Shown in pieces: positions 55,720 to 64,000 of a stretch of 64,000 bases of DNA. Positions within the stretch are counted from its first letter, which is position 1; every line of letters starts with the position of its first letter. The stretch is from contig JBAOKB010000118.1 in NCBI GenBank assembly GCA_037044905.1, forward strand, positions 558,001 through 622,000. The letters run 5' to 3'. The notes beneath the pieces were generated by a model. It ran no database searches. It saw only the letters and a list, made by a program, of their open reading frames with translations, and was not told the DNA's origin. This DNA comes from Hortaea werneckii (Eukaryota; Ascomycota; Dothideomycetes; Mycosphaerellales; Teratosphaeriaceae). The translations under genes were made by a program, and so were the position numbers.

Positions 55720-57449
55720 TCACTCCCCTCCCACGCTGCCTCCTATCCTCAACGGTTTCATGTCCACTCTCGCCCGCCCTTCCAACCGCCGTAGAGCCTC
55801 GCTCCGCGCAACTTGCGCTCTTTCGATGGTGAGCATCGATTGTCGGAAGAGACTACTGGTTTCGGAGCCCGCGGTGTGGAAGTTTGCAAGGGGGTTGTTG
55901 TCATCTTCTTCGGTAGGATGACGAGGTGGGGAGGGGTCGAGGAGTTGGAGAGAGGGTATGTTCGAGGGCTTGTCGATGGTAGGTGTTCCCTCGTAGACGT
56001 TCGGAAGGAGGAGCGTTATAGTCTCGTCGCTTGCACTGTCCTCGTCGTCTTTGAAGGAGGATGAGGGGAAGTGCGAGCTAGTAGGCGTATTCGGATTGGT
56101 CAGGATCTGTCTCTCCATCCCTCCCGTGACATCTGTTGTTGCTGTATGAGCAGGTATGGGATCCGAATAACGTCTAGCATTATTCTCTTCCCCACTACCA
56201 TAGCCACGACCACGACCACCACCTCCTCCACCACCACCACCGCCTCCTCCTCCTCCCACAATGATATCCCCTACATCCTCCCGCACCAAATAAAGATCAA
56301 GCAAACTCTCCACCTCCCCCCAGCCACCAAGTTTCCTCGCCGTCAAGAAACGGCATCCGCAACCCCGCAACCTCCTCCCCTCCTCCCCGTCCCGCACACC
56401 TAATAAACCGTGCCAACTCCCCCGTCGACTCCGCCTCGCCCCGCGGATCCCTCGGCGCCATCGGCCCAAGCTGGTTCTGGTATCGTCGGATAAACCGCAC
56501 CAGTTCGCCGACGGAATGGTATTCCCCCGCGCGTCGCGGGGGATGTATGGGGTTGGAGGGCGACGACGCCAGGTGGAGTGGTATGTTGCTTCCGCTGTCG
56601 CGGTAGGAGGGTGGGGAGGTCTTTTGGAGGGTCAGGAGGTGGTACGGCCCTGGTGGTAGGGTTGGGGGAAGGGATGGGTTTGTGGCCGCGGAGGAAAGAC
56701 TTGAGGTCTTGGAAGGTTTCCCGTGGATTCTTGACTGCTGGTTTGGGCGAGGAATCGGAGAGGTGTTCAGGTTGGCGACTTATCGATGTCTTCCCCGCTG
56801 AAACAACCTCCCTCTCCTCTAGCCTCCGATCCAATAGCTCCCCTCCAACCTACCCTCCCGCGCCGGCGCCTCAAAAATAAACTCAGCCTCCAGAACCGCA
56901 AACCCCACAATCGTACTCCGCGCCTCTTCACTACGAGGATCCACCCCGCGCAACCTCCCAACATTTCCCGCACAACCTCCTCCCGCAACATAAACCCCAC
57001 CCCATACCGGAGAAACCCCCACCTCCCCCTTCCCCCTTATATCGCCGTAACGCCACCAACGAAATCTCCAAACACGCCTCAGCTTTAATCCGATTCCCGA
57101 GCTCCCACTCCACGATCCCCAGCAGGAACGGCGTAAGGACGAACTCCGCATCGGTCCGCGCGGCGTCTTCGAGCGTCTGGGCCGCGAGGGCGTAGTCGCC
57201 TAGGCGGGCTTGGATGATACCGGCGTTGAGTAAGCAGCGGGTTCGGGCTTCGGGGGCTGAGGTGGGGATGGTATCGGAGAGGTGTTGGAAGGTCTCGATA
57301 GCGGAGTGCCATTCGAAGTGGTGGTAGAGGAGGGCGGCGTGTTCCCAGAGGTCGATGTGTGCGCTTGAGAGTTTTGGTTGTTGCTGGGGTGGTGATTTTT
57401 GGGAGTGGTGGAGGTGCGGAAGAGGGTGTGGGTTGAGGAGCGATGGCAT
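55720..57449 (-). CDS. TPR-domain protein (NoxR-like N-terminus), frame broken several times
   Basis: The ATG at 57447-57449 opens MPSLLNPHPLPHLHHSQKSP followed by TPR-like helices: HIDLWEHAALLYHHFEWHSA, TRCLLNAGIIQARLGDYALA, RTDAEFVLTPFLLGIVEWEL and KAEACLEISLVALRR. The rest is split over frames: GFMLREEVVREMLG, then RSEEARSTIVGFAVLEAEFI with IFEAPAR, then RGHKPIPSPN, then DPRGEAESTGELARFIRCAG, then FLTARKLGGWGEVESLLDLY and LVREDVGDIIVGG, ending near 55720 after RVDMKPLRIGG. At least four net single-base changes are needed. The N-terminal TPR pattern is like that of NoxR-type or related uncharacterised ascomycete proteins; I cannot assign a function. Confidence 0.55.
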
Positions 57450-57688
57450 GAATGGCTTCTTTTGCTAGTTGAGATTTGATGGCTGAATCGACGGATCTGA
57501 ACTGATGTGGAACATACTTGCAGATTAAAGTCGCGTATTCGCGGTAGCACTTCTAGATATTCGATGACCTTAGTGACCAGTCACCTTGACCCTTAGTGCA
57601 TACTGTCAAGTCGTACACTTCCCCTACGTCTCTTGACTTTGCAGGACGTTTATACAGCCAAGATCATAGTTCAAGCACGACAGTCTTG

Positions 57689-58198
57689 CTACATGGTCGC
57701 CACGACCAGAAGTTCAGAATCACAAAGTCCTAATCCTTCAACAACATCAATGCTACTTGACTTCGAGCGCATCACCGACTCAAAATCAGGCCAGTCGCTC
57801 CTATGACCTAGCCAGACGACCTGCTCCAAGGCACCGCCTGTAGCGGCATCGAGGTATGCAGTGATGAGAGCGGGCATTCTAGGATATACGAACATAAGTG
57901 ATGAAGCCAGCATAGCATCAGGATGCAGTGAAGTAGTGCTCGACACTTTGGCCAAACGATCCGGTGGCAAGTGTTTGTTGACACATGATGACACTTCGAC
58001 ACCGAAAAGGTCAAGCGGTTTTTCCGAGTGCTTCAAAAGCATGGCTTCTAGCAAACCGCTTCCACTGCCGATCGAAAGGATCAAAGCCGGGCTACGAGGC
58101 AGTCGGCTGGCGAGAGTGGCAAGCAGTGGCTGTGAAATGCCAACGCAGCAGTCTGCGAAATGTTTTGGGCTAGTGCATAGCTGGTCATACAGATGCAT
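57689..58198 (-). CDS. SAM-dependent methyltransferase-like protein, intact
   Basis: Single exon of 169 aa from the ATG at 58196-58198. The N-terminus reads MHLYDQLCTSPKHFADCCVG, and the glycine-rich nucleotide-binding motif ALILSIGSGSGLLEAMLL follows at about residues 38-55, then LFGVEVSSCVNKHLP and SSLMFVYPRMPALITAYLD. It ends CDSELLVVATM. The fold resembles a class I methyltransferase, but a substrate or partner is not evident. It resembles a small conserved family of ascomycete proteins. The frame is unbroken, unlike that of its left neighbours. Confidence 0.7.
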   Translation of the reverse strand: MHLYDQLCTSPKHFADCCVGISQPLLATLASRLPRSPALILSIGSGSGLLEAMLLKHSEKPLDLFGVEVSSCVNKHLPPDRLAKVSSTTSLHPDAMLASSLMFVYPRMPALITAYLDAATGGALEQVVWLGHRSDWPDFESVMRSKSSSIDVVEGLGLCDSELLVVATM

Positions 58199-59750
58199 CT
58201 GATTTGCGGGTGAGCCTGAGGCAGCTGCTACTTGCGATGCTCACGGTGTTTGAGAAACCCTCGTCTGCGTCGGGTCGCTCGTTCGGAACAGCAGGCATGG
58301 TTTACTGAGCACTCGTTGCTGTACCGAGACTACCGTAGAGCTGTCCAGGTGAGTCACTCCACTTGCATATGCTATGCACCCTATCGCAACAGCATGCAAG
58401 TCTGAAACACTACGTCAGCAGACCCGGCAGGTCAGGCAGGCGTGTCAACCAGAGAAGTCTCGCATCAGGGCAGAGACTTGATGATCGCTGGCGAGCTGAT
58501 GCTCCGCGGTCCGGACGCTCTTTGCCACGGCCAGCGGAAGATAGCGTGGTTCGAGCAAGATTCAAGTGGCGGCTGGTGAAAATGAAAAGTCGTCTGATGT
58601 GGGCACGTGGTCACCTCATGCGGCTCTTCGTCTCAGCTCGGGCGAAGCTGCACGAGAGTCTGTGCGTGTTCAAGCAAGCGGGTGAGAACGGTCGGTGGGC
58701 GAAATTCCGAAAGGCGAGAAAATGGTGCCAACCTGGGGGTAGTACTAAGTAGTAGTGTTGCACGGAACTGCACACGAAGCGCTGGTCGTACTGTGGGAGT
58801 TGAAAGAAGTCCCAGTTCGCCCATTACTTAGGTTAGGTTAATCTTGATCGCAACTCCCGATCAGGCTCTGAGCAACCTCAGGCAGACATCTTGAGCAAGT
58901 TCGGGGCGCGGCGGCCGGGCGGGACACTTCCAATGAAATTTCCATCTCGGGCGCTGGCCTATGACGTCCACTGACTGCCTTGATGCGGAAAGCGTAATGT
59001 GGCGACACCACAGGAAGGAAAAATCCTTGATAGCGTGGTGCAAGGACGGCGCTCATCATCAAGCGGTCTCTTCAGTCGGTCTTCGCGGCCCTAAACTTCG
59101 CCTTGTGGAGAGTGCGATTGATGAGTTGTCGGTCATAAAATAAGAAAAAAGGTCAGGCAAAATGGACGCTCCGATGATCTGCACGCACTCGCCACAGCAC
59201 CGCCTCACGCCAGTCGATGCGGGTCATCGGTCGCTCCTAGGGTATGTGGAGTGTTTGCCGATTGTCGATGTTTCCACTGCAGCATTCGATGCATCGTGAC
59301 AGTCAATCCATCCCAGGCACGACGAGTTGTTCATACTCGCGGACCGGGGTATGGGCCCCAGATGGACTTGTCCAATGGAAATTCGGCGTGTCTTGGCAGT
59401 CTTGGCTGCTCCGCCCGCACGTCTAGATCGACTTCTCAAAGTGAAGCGTCGTAGACGGGAGGCCAAGCTACTTCATTCTCACACGGCGACATGTGTTACT
59501 AGCGCGTCCGCCTCTAGAAAAGGGTCTGGCTTCAGTCCGTAGGACGACTAAGAGTCCCATTCGTGGGCATCTGCAACCACTTGACAGCTACTAACATGAC
59601 AAGACAGCAGGTATGCAATACGAAACCATGACCACGGCGCAGCTAGTGCTAACAAGTACGAAAAACAGATCGACAGCACTAAAGTACATTGGCGCAATGC
59701 CAAGATCGCCCAAAGATGGAACGAAAGCATTCTCATCCGTCAAACTATCG
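58199..59750. other. Gene-free interval before the RIP relic
   Basis: ORFs such as 58363-58752 (plus) show no motif and lack a proper ATG start. GC content and CpA/TpG levels look normal here, in contrast to the next 1.4 kb. Confidence 0.55.
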
Positions 59751-60300
59751 AGAGGGATGTCTCCAAAATAGCGGAGCCAGACCCACCCCCAAATTGGGGC
59801 ACTAGGGCACCAAAGTCGTGCTAGGACTAGATTAATGAGGAGTTCAACATTCTTAACGATCTACGGAATATAGAAGCTTCCTTAAAGGCCTCGAAATCTT
59901 CTCGGGTAGCGGTAAGAAACAACCTCGTCTATACCTATAGTAATCTTCTCTTACTTATCCTAGCTAGAGTTCTATAGCGCGTCTACCTCTAGATAGCGTA
60001 GACCTAAACGCGAGACACGATCCACAATACCCTATTAGTACTCGAGACTACCTACGCCATTTGTTTAATATAGAGCCTACCTCGCAAGATTAGACAAAGT
60101 ATTAAACTAGAAACGCTAATAGACCGCTCGCGAAGTATAGTGTCCTAGCTTAAGAAGAGATGCGTACTATTCTAGCCTAGAAGAATAAAGTTATTATATT
60201 ATACCTTCCTTTACTTCCTCCTTAACTTAGTATATAGAGAGGCAACTAGTAGTATCTTAGTAGCTCCTAACGCTCGCCTTCTAGCCTGCCTTTTAATATT

Positions 60301-60570
60301 AGCTTAGAGAAAGCGCTATCTTCTACTACTAGCTTCGAGAAAATAGTACCTCCTATCGCTAGCTTAGAGAAAGTACTACCCTCTACTACTACTATCGAGA
60401 AGCAGGTACCTTCTACTATTAGCTTCGAGAAAGCGTTACCCTCTACTATAACTATTAGGAAGCGGGTACCTTCTACCGCTAGCTTCGAGAAAGCGCTACC
60501 CTCCGCTACTACTATTAGGAAGCGGGTACCTTCTACTACTAGCTTTAAGAAAGCGACATCCTCTACTACT
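60301..60570 (+). repeat. Nine 30-bp tandem repeats in 60-bp higher-order pairs
   Basis: Nine units of exactly 30 nt; consensus start AGCTTCGAGAAAGCG alternating with ACTATTAGGAAGCGGG over much of the array. Translated they give 10-residue units SFEKALPSTT and TIRKRVPSTA. A diverged tenth unit follows (60571-60600). There are no spacers between units. Confidence 0.92.
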
Positions 60571-60879
60571 AGCTTAGATATTTCGCTACCTATAGACTCT
60601 ATTCTTCTACCTTCTAGTAGTAAAGAAGGAATACTATTAGAGAACGACATGCCTCTAATAGAAGAGTCTTCGCTAATTGCTCTTCTACTATTATAAGTAA
60701 CATAAGCCTAGCTATAGTCTTTAATACCTCTACCTCCTTCGCTCTATCGACGCTTATATATACTAATTAGGAAGTATAAGATAGAGTTTATAGCTAAGGA
60801 GCCTTCCGCCCTATTTACTATAGACTTATTAAATAAGATAGTACCCTCGATTGCCGCTCTACTAGTATAAAGGCGAGAA

Positions 60880-61206
60880 CATGGGCCCTAGAATACTACT
60901 ACTACCTTACGTCTACCTCCTAGCAAAGATAGTTAGCTATTATATTCCTTCTAAGTATATACGAAGCCTAAGAAAGTATTACTACTAGCTCTCGCTACCT
61001 TACTTCTACTTTTTAACAAAGATAGTAAGGCTTTGCGTTCCCTATATAGGTATATAAAATAGAATAAGGTACTACTAGCGGCTACTACTACCTTATCTCT
61101 ACCTCCTAGGAGTAATATCTAGGCCTTAAATTCCCTCTAAGACTATATAATACCTAACGAGACATTACTAAAGGTAGCTACTTCTCTACTATCTACGCCG
61201 ATTGTC
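60880..61206 (+). repeat. 93-bp tandem repeat, about three and a half copies
   Basis: Equivalent positions recur every 93 nt: AAAGATAGT at 60925 and 61018, and AAAGTA / AAGGTA / GAGACA at 60973, 61066 and 61159. The period is a multiple of three, the copies share the frame of the 30-bp array, and they encode units like KVLLLALATLLLLFNKDSKA. Copies carry TAA/TAG at likely former Gln codons. Confidence 0.8.
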
Positions 61207-61218
61207 TAATAAGCTATA

Positions 61219-61620
61219 TGTTACGAGCACGGTCACGAGACGGTCAGACCCGAAGCGATTGGCCAGTAGGGGCCAGAGGAGACAAGGGTCACGTGACCAG
61301 TATGCAAGTGAGCGCTGCCTTGGCAGGCGACTGACTGCATATATGCAAGTGGTCGACTGGTCGACGAGCGACCGAGCGATCACTGAGCGACTGATCGCTG
61401 AGCGACCAGGCGATCAGATGCATGAAGACACGAATCTCTTATGTATATAACTAGGCACGTTTCTCATTAGGAGTTCGTGTGTTCAACTCATGTTGCAATC
61501 CGACTGTTAGGTAGAGACCCAACAGCCTTGTCACAATCAGTTATCCCACAACCCAGTTGTCTTGACACATCTGTTCCAAAGAGCTCTAAACCCGTGACAC
61601 TACTTCGTAGGGTCGCAACA
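61219..61620 (+). mobile_element. 5' LTR of a Ty3/gypsy retrotransposon
   Basis: Begins TGTTACGAGC directly beside the RIP relic and probably ends GGTCGCAACA at 61620; the ends are imperfect inverted repeats (8 of 10). An alternative end is CCCGTGACA at 61599. A TATATAA box is at 61444-61450. The other LTR lies outside the window, so the boundaries are inferred. No TGG-type primer binding site follows; the next bases are CTTTGAACACCC. Confidence 0.65.
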
Positions 61621-61659
61621 CTTTGAACACCCTCAAGGAACTTTGTACCTCAGACAACA

Positions 61660-63957
61660 ATGGCTCCATCCGAGAACCGAGACACCAGCGTTCAGCAGCG
61701 TACCCACGACAACAATATCAAAGTCGCCAGACCGGACTATTACTATGGCGATCGATCGAAGCTCGACGATTGGCTCAACCAAATGGCACTTTACTTTCGT
61801 TTCGAAAACATCACCCAGGATCCCAAGAAGACCTTACTTGCATCCTCTTACCTTAGGGGACAAGTCCAACAATGGATTCGACCTAGGTTGCACGAAGTCT
61901 TGCACCAGAACATCGACACCGAAGGAATCTTCAACAGCTGGGACAATTATGTCAAAGCCATTCGAAATATTTATGGGTTGAGTAACGAAAAACAAGTCGC
62001 CATCCGAGTTATCCAACACTTGAAACAGAAGACGTCTACTTCGCAATACACCGCCAAGTTCAGGGAGTATTCAGGCAAAACTGGGTGGGATGACCAAGCC
62101 TTACTCACTATGTATTACACTGGACTCAAGGACGACGTCAAGGATGAACTCATGCGCTCAGGTGCATCTCACGACACTCTCGAACTGATGATTCAGGATG
62201 CTATCGAAATTGACGATAGGCTCTACGAGAGGAAGATGGAAAAACGCCATAATGGACAGTATCGCGGACGATCTGGCTACAACTCTACCAGCTGGACTGG
62301 AGGGTCTCGTCGCGATCCGGACGCCATGGAATTGGATATTATCCAGCGCAAGCCAAAAGGAAAAGGCATGCGAGGAGCCAAGGGAAAAGGGAAGTTCCAA
62401 GGGAACAACAACAGAGGAAAGAAACGAGAAGGACCGGAGTGCTACAACTGCCACAAGATAGGGCATTACGCACGAGACTGCCGCGGACGAAAGGTGCGAC
62501 CGCAGGAGCAGCTCAACATGATGCTAGTGAAGGAACCCATCAACGAAGCAAACGATGGACGAGGCGCCTACGATGTATCAAAACTCGTTAAGGAACCGAA
62601 GACGGAACCAGACCATAAGGCTATGCATTGGACGGGTTGTTACGACGACTACTGTAAAACCCATGACTCAGACAAGCTAGCAAGTGGTCACTATCCCAAG
62701 AAGCCACGTAAGGCTAGGATGGAATTTAACGCGATGGTACGAGGCCAGCCGCTACAGCAGATGAGAGACTTAGGAAATTCCCGGAGAGGAAGGTCTCCAC
62801 CACCATTCAATTGGGAGGACGCAACTCTGCAAGAAAATACACCCCCCGAGCAGGAAGAAGAACTGCTGGGAGAAGAAGAATCTCCACCAAACAACGATAC
62901 CGAACCAGAACTAACGGGACCAAACCTGGAACAACTACAAATGATCGCCCAAACAGTCGCCACGACGGATAACGATTCATCTGAAGAAGAATATACCGAC
63001 GACGATGAACCCGACGACCTCGAACTATATCATTTCGAAGTCTCAGGAGCAGGACCAGCTCGGAGAATGATCCTCTTCATCGCGAACCAATTTGAAACCG
63101 TATTCCCACAGATCCAAGGGAAACGACGACTGCACCCAATCGAATTCGACAACATGCTCAACCGAATTAGAGCAATGTTCTGGAATTACCGACTTGTCAA
63201 CGTCGACTACGACGCCGCAGCACACGTGCAAGAACGACCACCAATTGGAAGTACATTCCAATCCGATGGAAGTTATGGCACACCCGATGGAATCCATATT
63301 CCCAGAAGTGTTAGAGAACGAATCCAGATCGTTAAGGCACGACTACATGAATTACACCGAATCCAGGAAGCCTATCAAGAAGACCTCATATCGTTGGAGG
63401 CAATGCGGCACAAATTGACTGAGTCCACAAAACAATGGGAACTGAAGCCCATGGGACCACCAGTGCAACTACCAATATGGAGAAACATGATACTAGGGCA
63501 CGTCAAAGCCACTGTCAAAGGACAAATCAAGGTATCAATGACACAAGGAAAGGTTATCCTAGGCCCACGACATGGACCCTTGATTGGGAAGTCTGTCTCG
63601 AAGATGCCAACTCGCCAGGATACTATTCAAAAAACGAAGGATCCCTGCCGACAGGAGCAGTCGCCAGGAAGTAAACATTATCGAAGCTCCCACAGCATCA
63701 GCAGCACCGGTATTCCGTACCAAATGCATTGTCAATGGACATACGACACAAGCTATGATCGATTCCGGAGCCAGCGGAAACTTTATATCGACCAGCTTTG
63801 TCCAGCGAAACGGGATCGCCACCCGACGAAAGAAAGACGGCGGATACGAGTTGATGGTCGCAGATGGATCATCCCTATCCGAAGTGGACAGCGAAACAAT
63901 GCCGCTAGTCCTAGCTATCCAACAGCACCACGAGACTGTCAGCCTGGATATCGTTGA
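61660..63957 (+). CDS. Retrotransposon Gag-like protein, Ty3/gypsy
   Basis: A 765-codon frame from the ATG at 61660, 39 nt after the putative LTR end. The N-terminal capsid-like region contains GDRSKLDDWLNQMALYF and YLRGQVQQWIRPRL (about residues 30-85). A single CCHC zinc knuckle CYNCHKIGHYARDC is at residues 261-274, preceded by a basic stretch. HWTGCYDDYCKTHDS and a long acidic segment follow. After about residue 635 the translation loses family-like character. The segment LDWEVCLEDANSPGYYSKNE in a second frame (63579-63674) and the protease in a third frame suggest that one Gag-Pol reading frame is split by two net single-base losses near 63575 and 63670. Gag packages the element RNA into intracellular particles. 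Confidence 0.8.
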   Translation: MAPSENRDTSVQQRTHDNNIKVARPDYYYGDRSKLDDWLNQMALYFRFENITQDPKKTLLASSYLRGQVQQWIRPRLHEVLHQNIDTEGIFNSWDNYVKAIRNIYGLSNEKQVAIRVIQHLKQKTSTSQYTAKFREYSGKTGWDDQALLTMYYTGLKDDVKDELMRSGASHDTLELMIQDAIEIDDRLYERKMEKRHNGQYRGRSGYNSTSWTGGSRRDPDAMELDIIQRKPKGKGMRGAKGKGKFQGNNNRGKKREGPECYNCHKIGHYARDCRGRKVRPQEQLNMMLVKEPINEANDGRGAYDVSKLVKEPKTEPDHKAMHWTGCYDDYCKTHDSDKLASGHYPKKPRKARMEFNAMVRGQPLQQMRDLGNSRRGRSPPPFNWEDATLQENTPPEQEEELLGEEESPPNNDTEPELTGPNLEQLQMIAQTVATTDNDSSEEEYTDDDEPDDLELYHFEVSGAGPARRMILFIANQFETVFPQIQGKRRLHPIEFDNMLNRIRAMFWNYRLVNVDYDAAAHVQERPPIGSTFQSDGSYGTPDGIHIPRSVRERIQIVKARLHELHRIQEAYQEDLISLEAMRHKLTESTKQWELKPMGPPVQLPIWRNMILGHVKATVKGQIKVSMTQGKVILGPRHGPLIGKSVSKMPTRQDTIQKTKDPCRQEQSPGSKHYRSSHSISSTGIPYQMHCQWTYDTSYDRFRSQRKLYIDQLCPAKRDRHPTKERRRIRVDGRRWIIPIRSGQRNNAASPSYPTAPRDCQPGYR

Positions 63958-64000
63958 CATGGCCAGTCACGATGTCGTGATGGGGACACCTTGGTTGGAA
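63563..64000 (+). CDS. Retrotransposon Pol, retropepsin-type protease (3' partial)
   Basis: This frame is open from 63563 to the window end, +1 relative to Gag. The recognisable protein starts about 63668 (QEVNIIEAPTASAAPVFRTK). The aspartic protease active site AMIDSGASGNFIS is at 63752-63790 and the second conserved element DVVMGTPWLE at the very end. Reverse transcriptase, RNase H and integrase would lie to the right of the window. The frame relation to Gag could be programmed or caused by indels. Confidence 0.8.

Larger units (their letters stand above)
59800..61218 (+). pseudogene. RIP-degraded relic of a repeat-containing coding sequence
   Basis: The base pattern changes sharply: CpA and TpG almost vanish and TpA dominates, the signature of repeat-induced point mutation (CpA to TpA on either strand). 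On the plus strand, frame 60301+3n reads without stop to 60689, then goes on to about 61206 interrupted only by TAA and TAG. Many of these stops are what CAA and CAG become after RIP. The open part includes SFEKALPSTT and TIRKRVPSTA repeats, and later SLYRRLYILIRKYKIEFIAK and DLLNKIVPSIAALLV. The family is not recognised. The left boundary is approximate. Confidence 0.7.

Noticed and set aside
58363..58752. 129-codon plus-strand ORF
   Set aside because: Starts at a TTG, Arg-rich without a motif, no conserved block.
60301..60570. Regular 30-bp repeats as a CRISPR-like array
   Set aside because: The units are contiguous, with no spacers; they are coding-type tandem repeats in a eukaryotic RIP-affected region.
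60267..60650. Minus-strand 127-codon ORF with repetitive sequence
   Set aside because: Both strands are open because TAA/TAG-prone changes left few stops within the 30-nt repeats; the plus frame extends much further in a consistent way.

Overview
This is nuclear DNA from a filamentous ascomycete, most likely a Dothideomycete (the class is an inference). The evidence is short GT-AG introns (about 60-280 nt), eukaryotic housekeeping genes (Mot1, uL13, eS12, Stb3, a Gid4/Vid24 protein), a secreted fungal heme-thiolate peroxidase, an LTR retrotransposon, and a relic with the CpA-to-TpA signature of repeat-induced point mutation (RIP).

Layout. 0-7.4 kb: 3' part of a glutamine-rich coactivator (Med15-like) and an Ark1/Prk1-family kinase. 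7.4-14.4 kb: long gene-poor stretch with a 34-nt poly-G and a (CA)n array. 14.4-15.7 kb: secreted chloroperoxidase/peroxygenase-type enzyme with three exons. 17.9-19.0 kb: Stb3 on the minus strand. 21.2-26.0 kb: three minus-strand genes, namely a ferric-reductase-like oxidoreductase, an uncharacterised two-exon protein and a small DUF6640-like membrane protein. 27.2-29.3 kb: Yippee-like protein and six-exon RPL16 (uL13). 30.2-34.0 kb: BAG-domain Hsp70 co-chaperone without an ATG, and an acyl-CoA synthetase-like enzyme. 35.1-40.9 kb: MOT1. 41.9-42.7 kb: RPS12. 43.5-57.5 kb: five consecutive genes whose reading frames are broken by small indels (secreted protein, GID4/VID24, CaaX-box protein, SAM methyltransferase-like, TPR protein). 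57.7-58.2 kb: intact SAM-dependent methyltransferase-like gene. 59.8-61.2 kb: RIP-degraded relic containing 30-nt and 93-nt tandem repeats. 61.2-64.0 kb: 5' LTR, gag and start of pol of a Ty3/gypsy element, cut by the window end.

The genes do not form a pathway cluster. Several belong to general transcription and growth control (Med15-like, Mot1, Stb3, ribosomal proteins) or proteostasis (BAG protein, Gid4). The most useful structural observations are the concentration of frame-breaking indels right of 40.7 kb (including conserved Mot1 and Gid4, so sequence error is the leading explanation), the RIP relic that still reads as one frame apart from TAA/TAG codons, the apparently un-RIPped retrotransposon beside it, and a BAG gene whose start position reads GTG in a good initiation context.
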